From NCBI GenBank assembly GCA_023301405.1, contig JALZUX010000170.1, positions 1-5,486 of the forward strand: DNA of 5,486 nt, read 5' to 3'. Origin of the DNA: Granulosicoccaceae bacterium. Lineage in GTDB: Bacteria > Pseudomonadota > Gammaproteobacteria > Granulosicoccales > Granulosicoccaceae. Under the pieces are notes generated by a model. It made no database searches and was not told the origin of the DNA. It saw nothing but the letters and a program-made list of their open reading frames with translations. The translations under genes were made by a program, and so were the position numbers. Shown piece after piece: positions 4,888 through 5,486 of this stretch. Within the stretch, counting starts at the first letter, position 1. The number at the start of each line of letters is the position of its first letter.

Positions 4888-5486
4888 TCAGCGCACGAAG
4901 GACCGGTCAGATTTTTCGATTTTCGGGTAATATCCGGCTAATGCCGCCAACAAGCTGTCATTTTCTGTCCGTGCGCCAACAGTAAATCGCAAGCAATCCT
5001 TTAGCGCCTCGCCCGTGCCGACACCGACTAAATTCTTGACCCTGATACCGGTTTCGAGCAGATGTTCAAACAATTGCTGAGCATAACCCTCAGCCTTGAT
5101 TAAAAAGAAGTTAGCGTTACTGGGGAAACGCCTGAGCAGGGGAAATGCGCCCAGTACTTGCTCCATACTCGCACGCTCCCGCAATATACCATCGGCCTGC
5201 TGCTCGAACACATGATGATTTTCAACTGCAAATCTTGCTGTGACCAACGACATTGGCTTGATATTATAGGGCATACATACTTTTTCAAGCTCTTCGATTA
5301 ACCCAGCATTCCCCGCCAGATACCCCATACGCACACCAGCCAACCCAAATTTAGACAACGTACGCATGACCAACACCTTGTCGGGTAAATCGGCTAGATC
5401 ATCCAGCCATGTAGCTCCGGCAAACGGCTGATAAGCCTCGTCGATCACCACCACCCCGGGTGCTATATTAATAATTTTCTGTATAT
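4888..5486 (-). CDS. hisC: Histidinol-phosphate aminotransferase, C-terminal part
   Basis: The frame is open to the right edge, so the N-terminus is missing and about 198 residues are visible, roughly the last 55 percent of a HisC of about 350-360. The fragment starts ...INIAPGVVVIDEAYQPF. Its Asp and Tyr in D-E-A-Y contact the pyridoxal phosphate ring in fold-type I aminotransferases. T-L-S-K-F-G-L-A-G-V-R-M-G-Y follows, with the Lys that forms the Schiff base and the phosphate-binding Arg. S-N-A-N-F-F-L and G-I-R-V-K-N-L are family-typical, and the Arg of L-R-F-T-V-G should bind the substrate carboxylate. The enzyme converts imidazole-acetol phosphate and glutamate to histidinol phosphate in histidine synthesis. 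The apparent GTG at 5454 is an internal Val codon, not a start. A related aminotransferase with another substrate is possible but less likely. In relatives hisC lies in a murA-hisG-hisD-hisC cluster elsewhere in this broad region. Confidence 0.92.
   Translation of the reverse strand, partial: IQKIINIAPGVVVIDEAYQPFAGATWLDDLADLPDKVLVMRTLSKFGLAGVRMGYLAGNAGLIEELEKVCMPYNIKPMSLVTARFAVENHHVFEQQADGILRERASMEQVLGAFPLLRRFPSNANFFLIKAEGYAQQLFEHLLETGIRVKNLVGVGTGEALKDCLRFTVGARTENDSLLAALAGYYPKIEKSDRSFVR

Noticed and set aside
1..5486. Search for a novel system, mobile element, CRISPR array, toxin-antitoxin pair or RNA gene
   Set aside because: Almost all bases belong to recognised core genes in a familiar order. 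No repeat array, transposase, tRNA-like fold or unexplained gene pair was seen by eye.

Overview
This 5,486-base window looks like an ordinary chromosomal stretch of a gammaproteobacterium, with roughly balanced base composition. The protein types and their order (lpoA, yraN, sspB, sspA, then the three bc1 genes petC, petB, petA, then hisC) resemble the conserved neighbourhood known from Pseudomonas and its relatives. The cytochrome b carries a PVWY Qo motif and the Rieske protein a CPCHGSKFD box, the forms I associate with beta/gammaproteobacteria. I cannot name the genus. I see no mobile element, CRISPR array, tRNA, rRNA or recombination scar.

Layout. Bases 1-698 are read on the + strand: the C-terminal end of lpoA (outer-membrane activator of a peptidoglycan synthase), then complete yraN (UPF0102, nuclease-like fold). 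The rest is read on the - strand. In transcription order it holds the 3' part of hisC (histidinol-phosphate aminotransferase, cut by the right edge), a 253-base regulatory gap, petA (Rieske iron-sulfur protein), petB (cytochrome b), petC (cytochrome c1), a 91-base gap with a stem-loop and a possible promoter, sspA and sspB. yraN and sspB converge across 42 bases with no clear terminator.

How the genes work together. petA, petB and petC encode a minimal three-subunit ubiquinol:cytochrome c oxidoreductase. The genes overlap by one base at each junction (TGATG and TAATG), which suggests translational coupling. A candidate extended -10 promoter (TGATACAAT) lies about 155 bases upstream of petA within an inverted repeat. 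A second, related 12-base palindrome lies in the leader. sspA encodes an RNA-polymerase-associated stress protein with a glutathione-transferase fold, and sspB the ClpXP adaptor for ssrA-tagged proteins. They may be co-transcribed with petABC and also served by their own TATAAT element.

I found no sign of a previously undescribed system. The points most worth a second look are the paired CCGA(A/T)T inverted repeats before petA, the stem-loop between petC and sspA, the uncertain start and basic tail of SspB, and several bc1 residue variants that are probably clade-typical.
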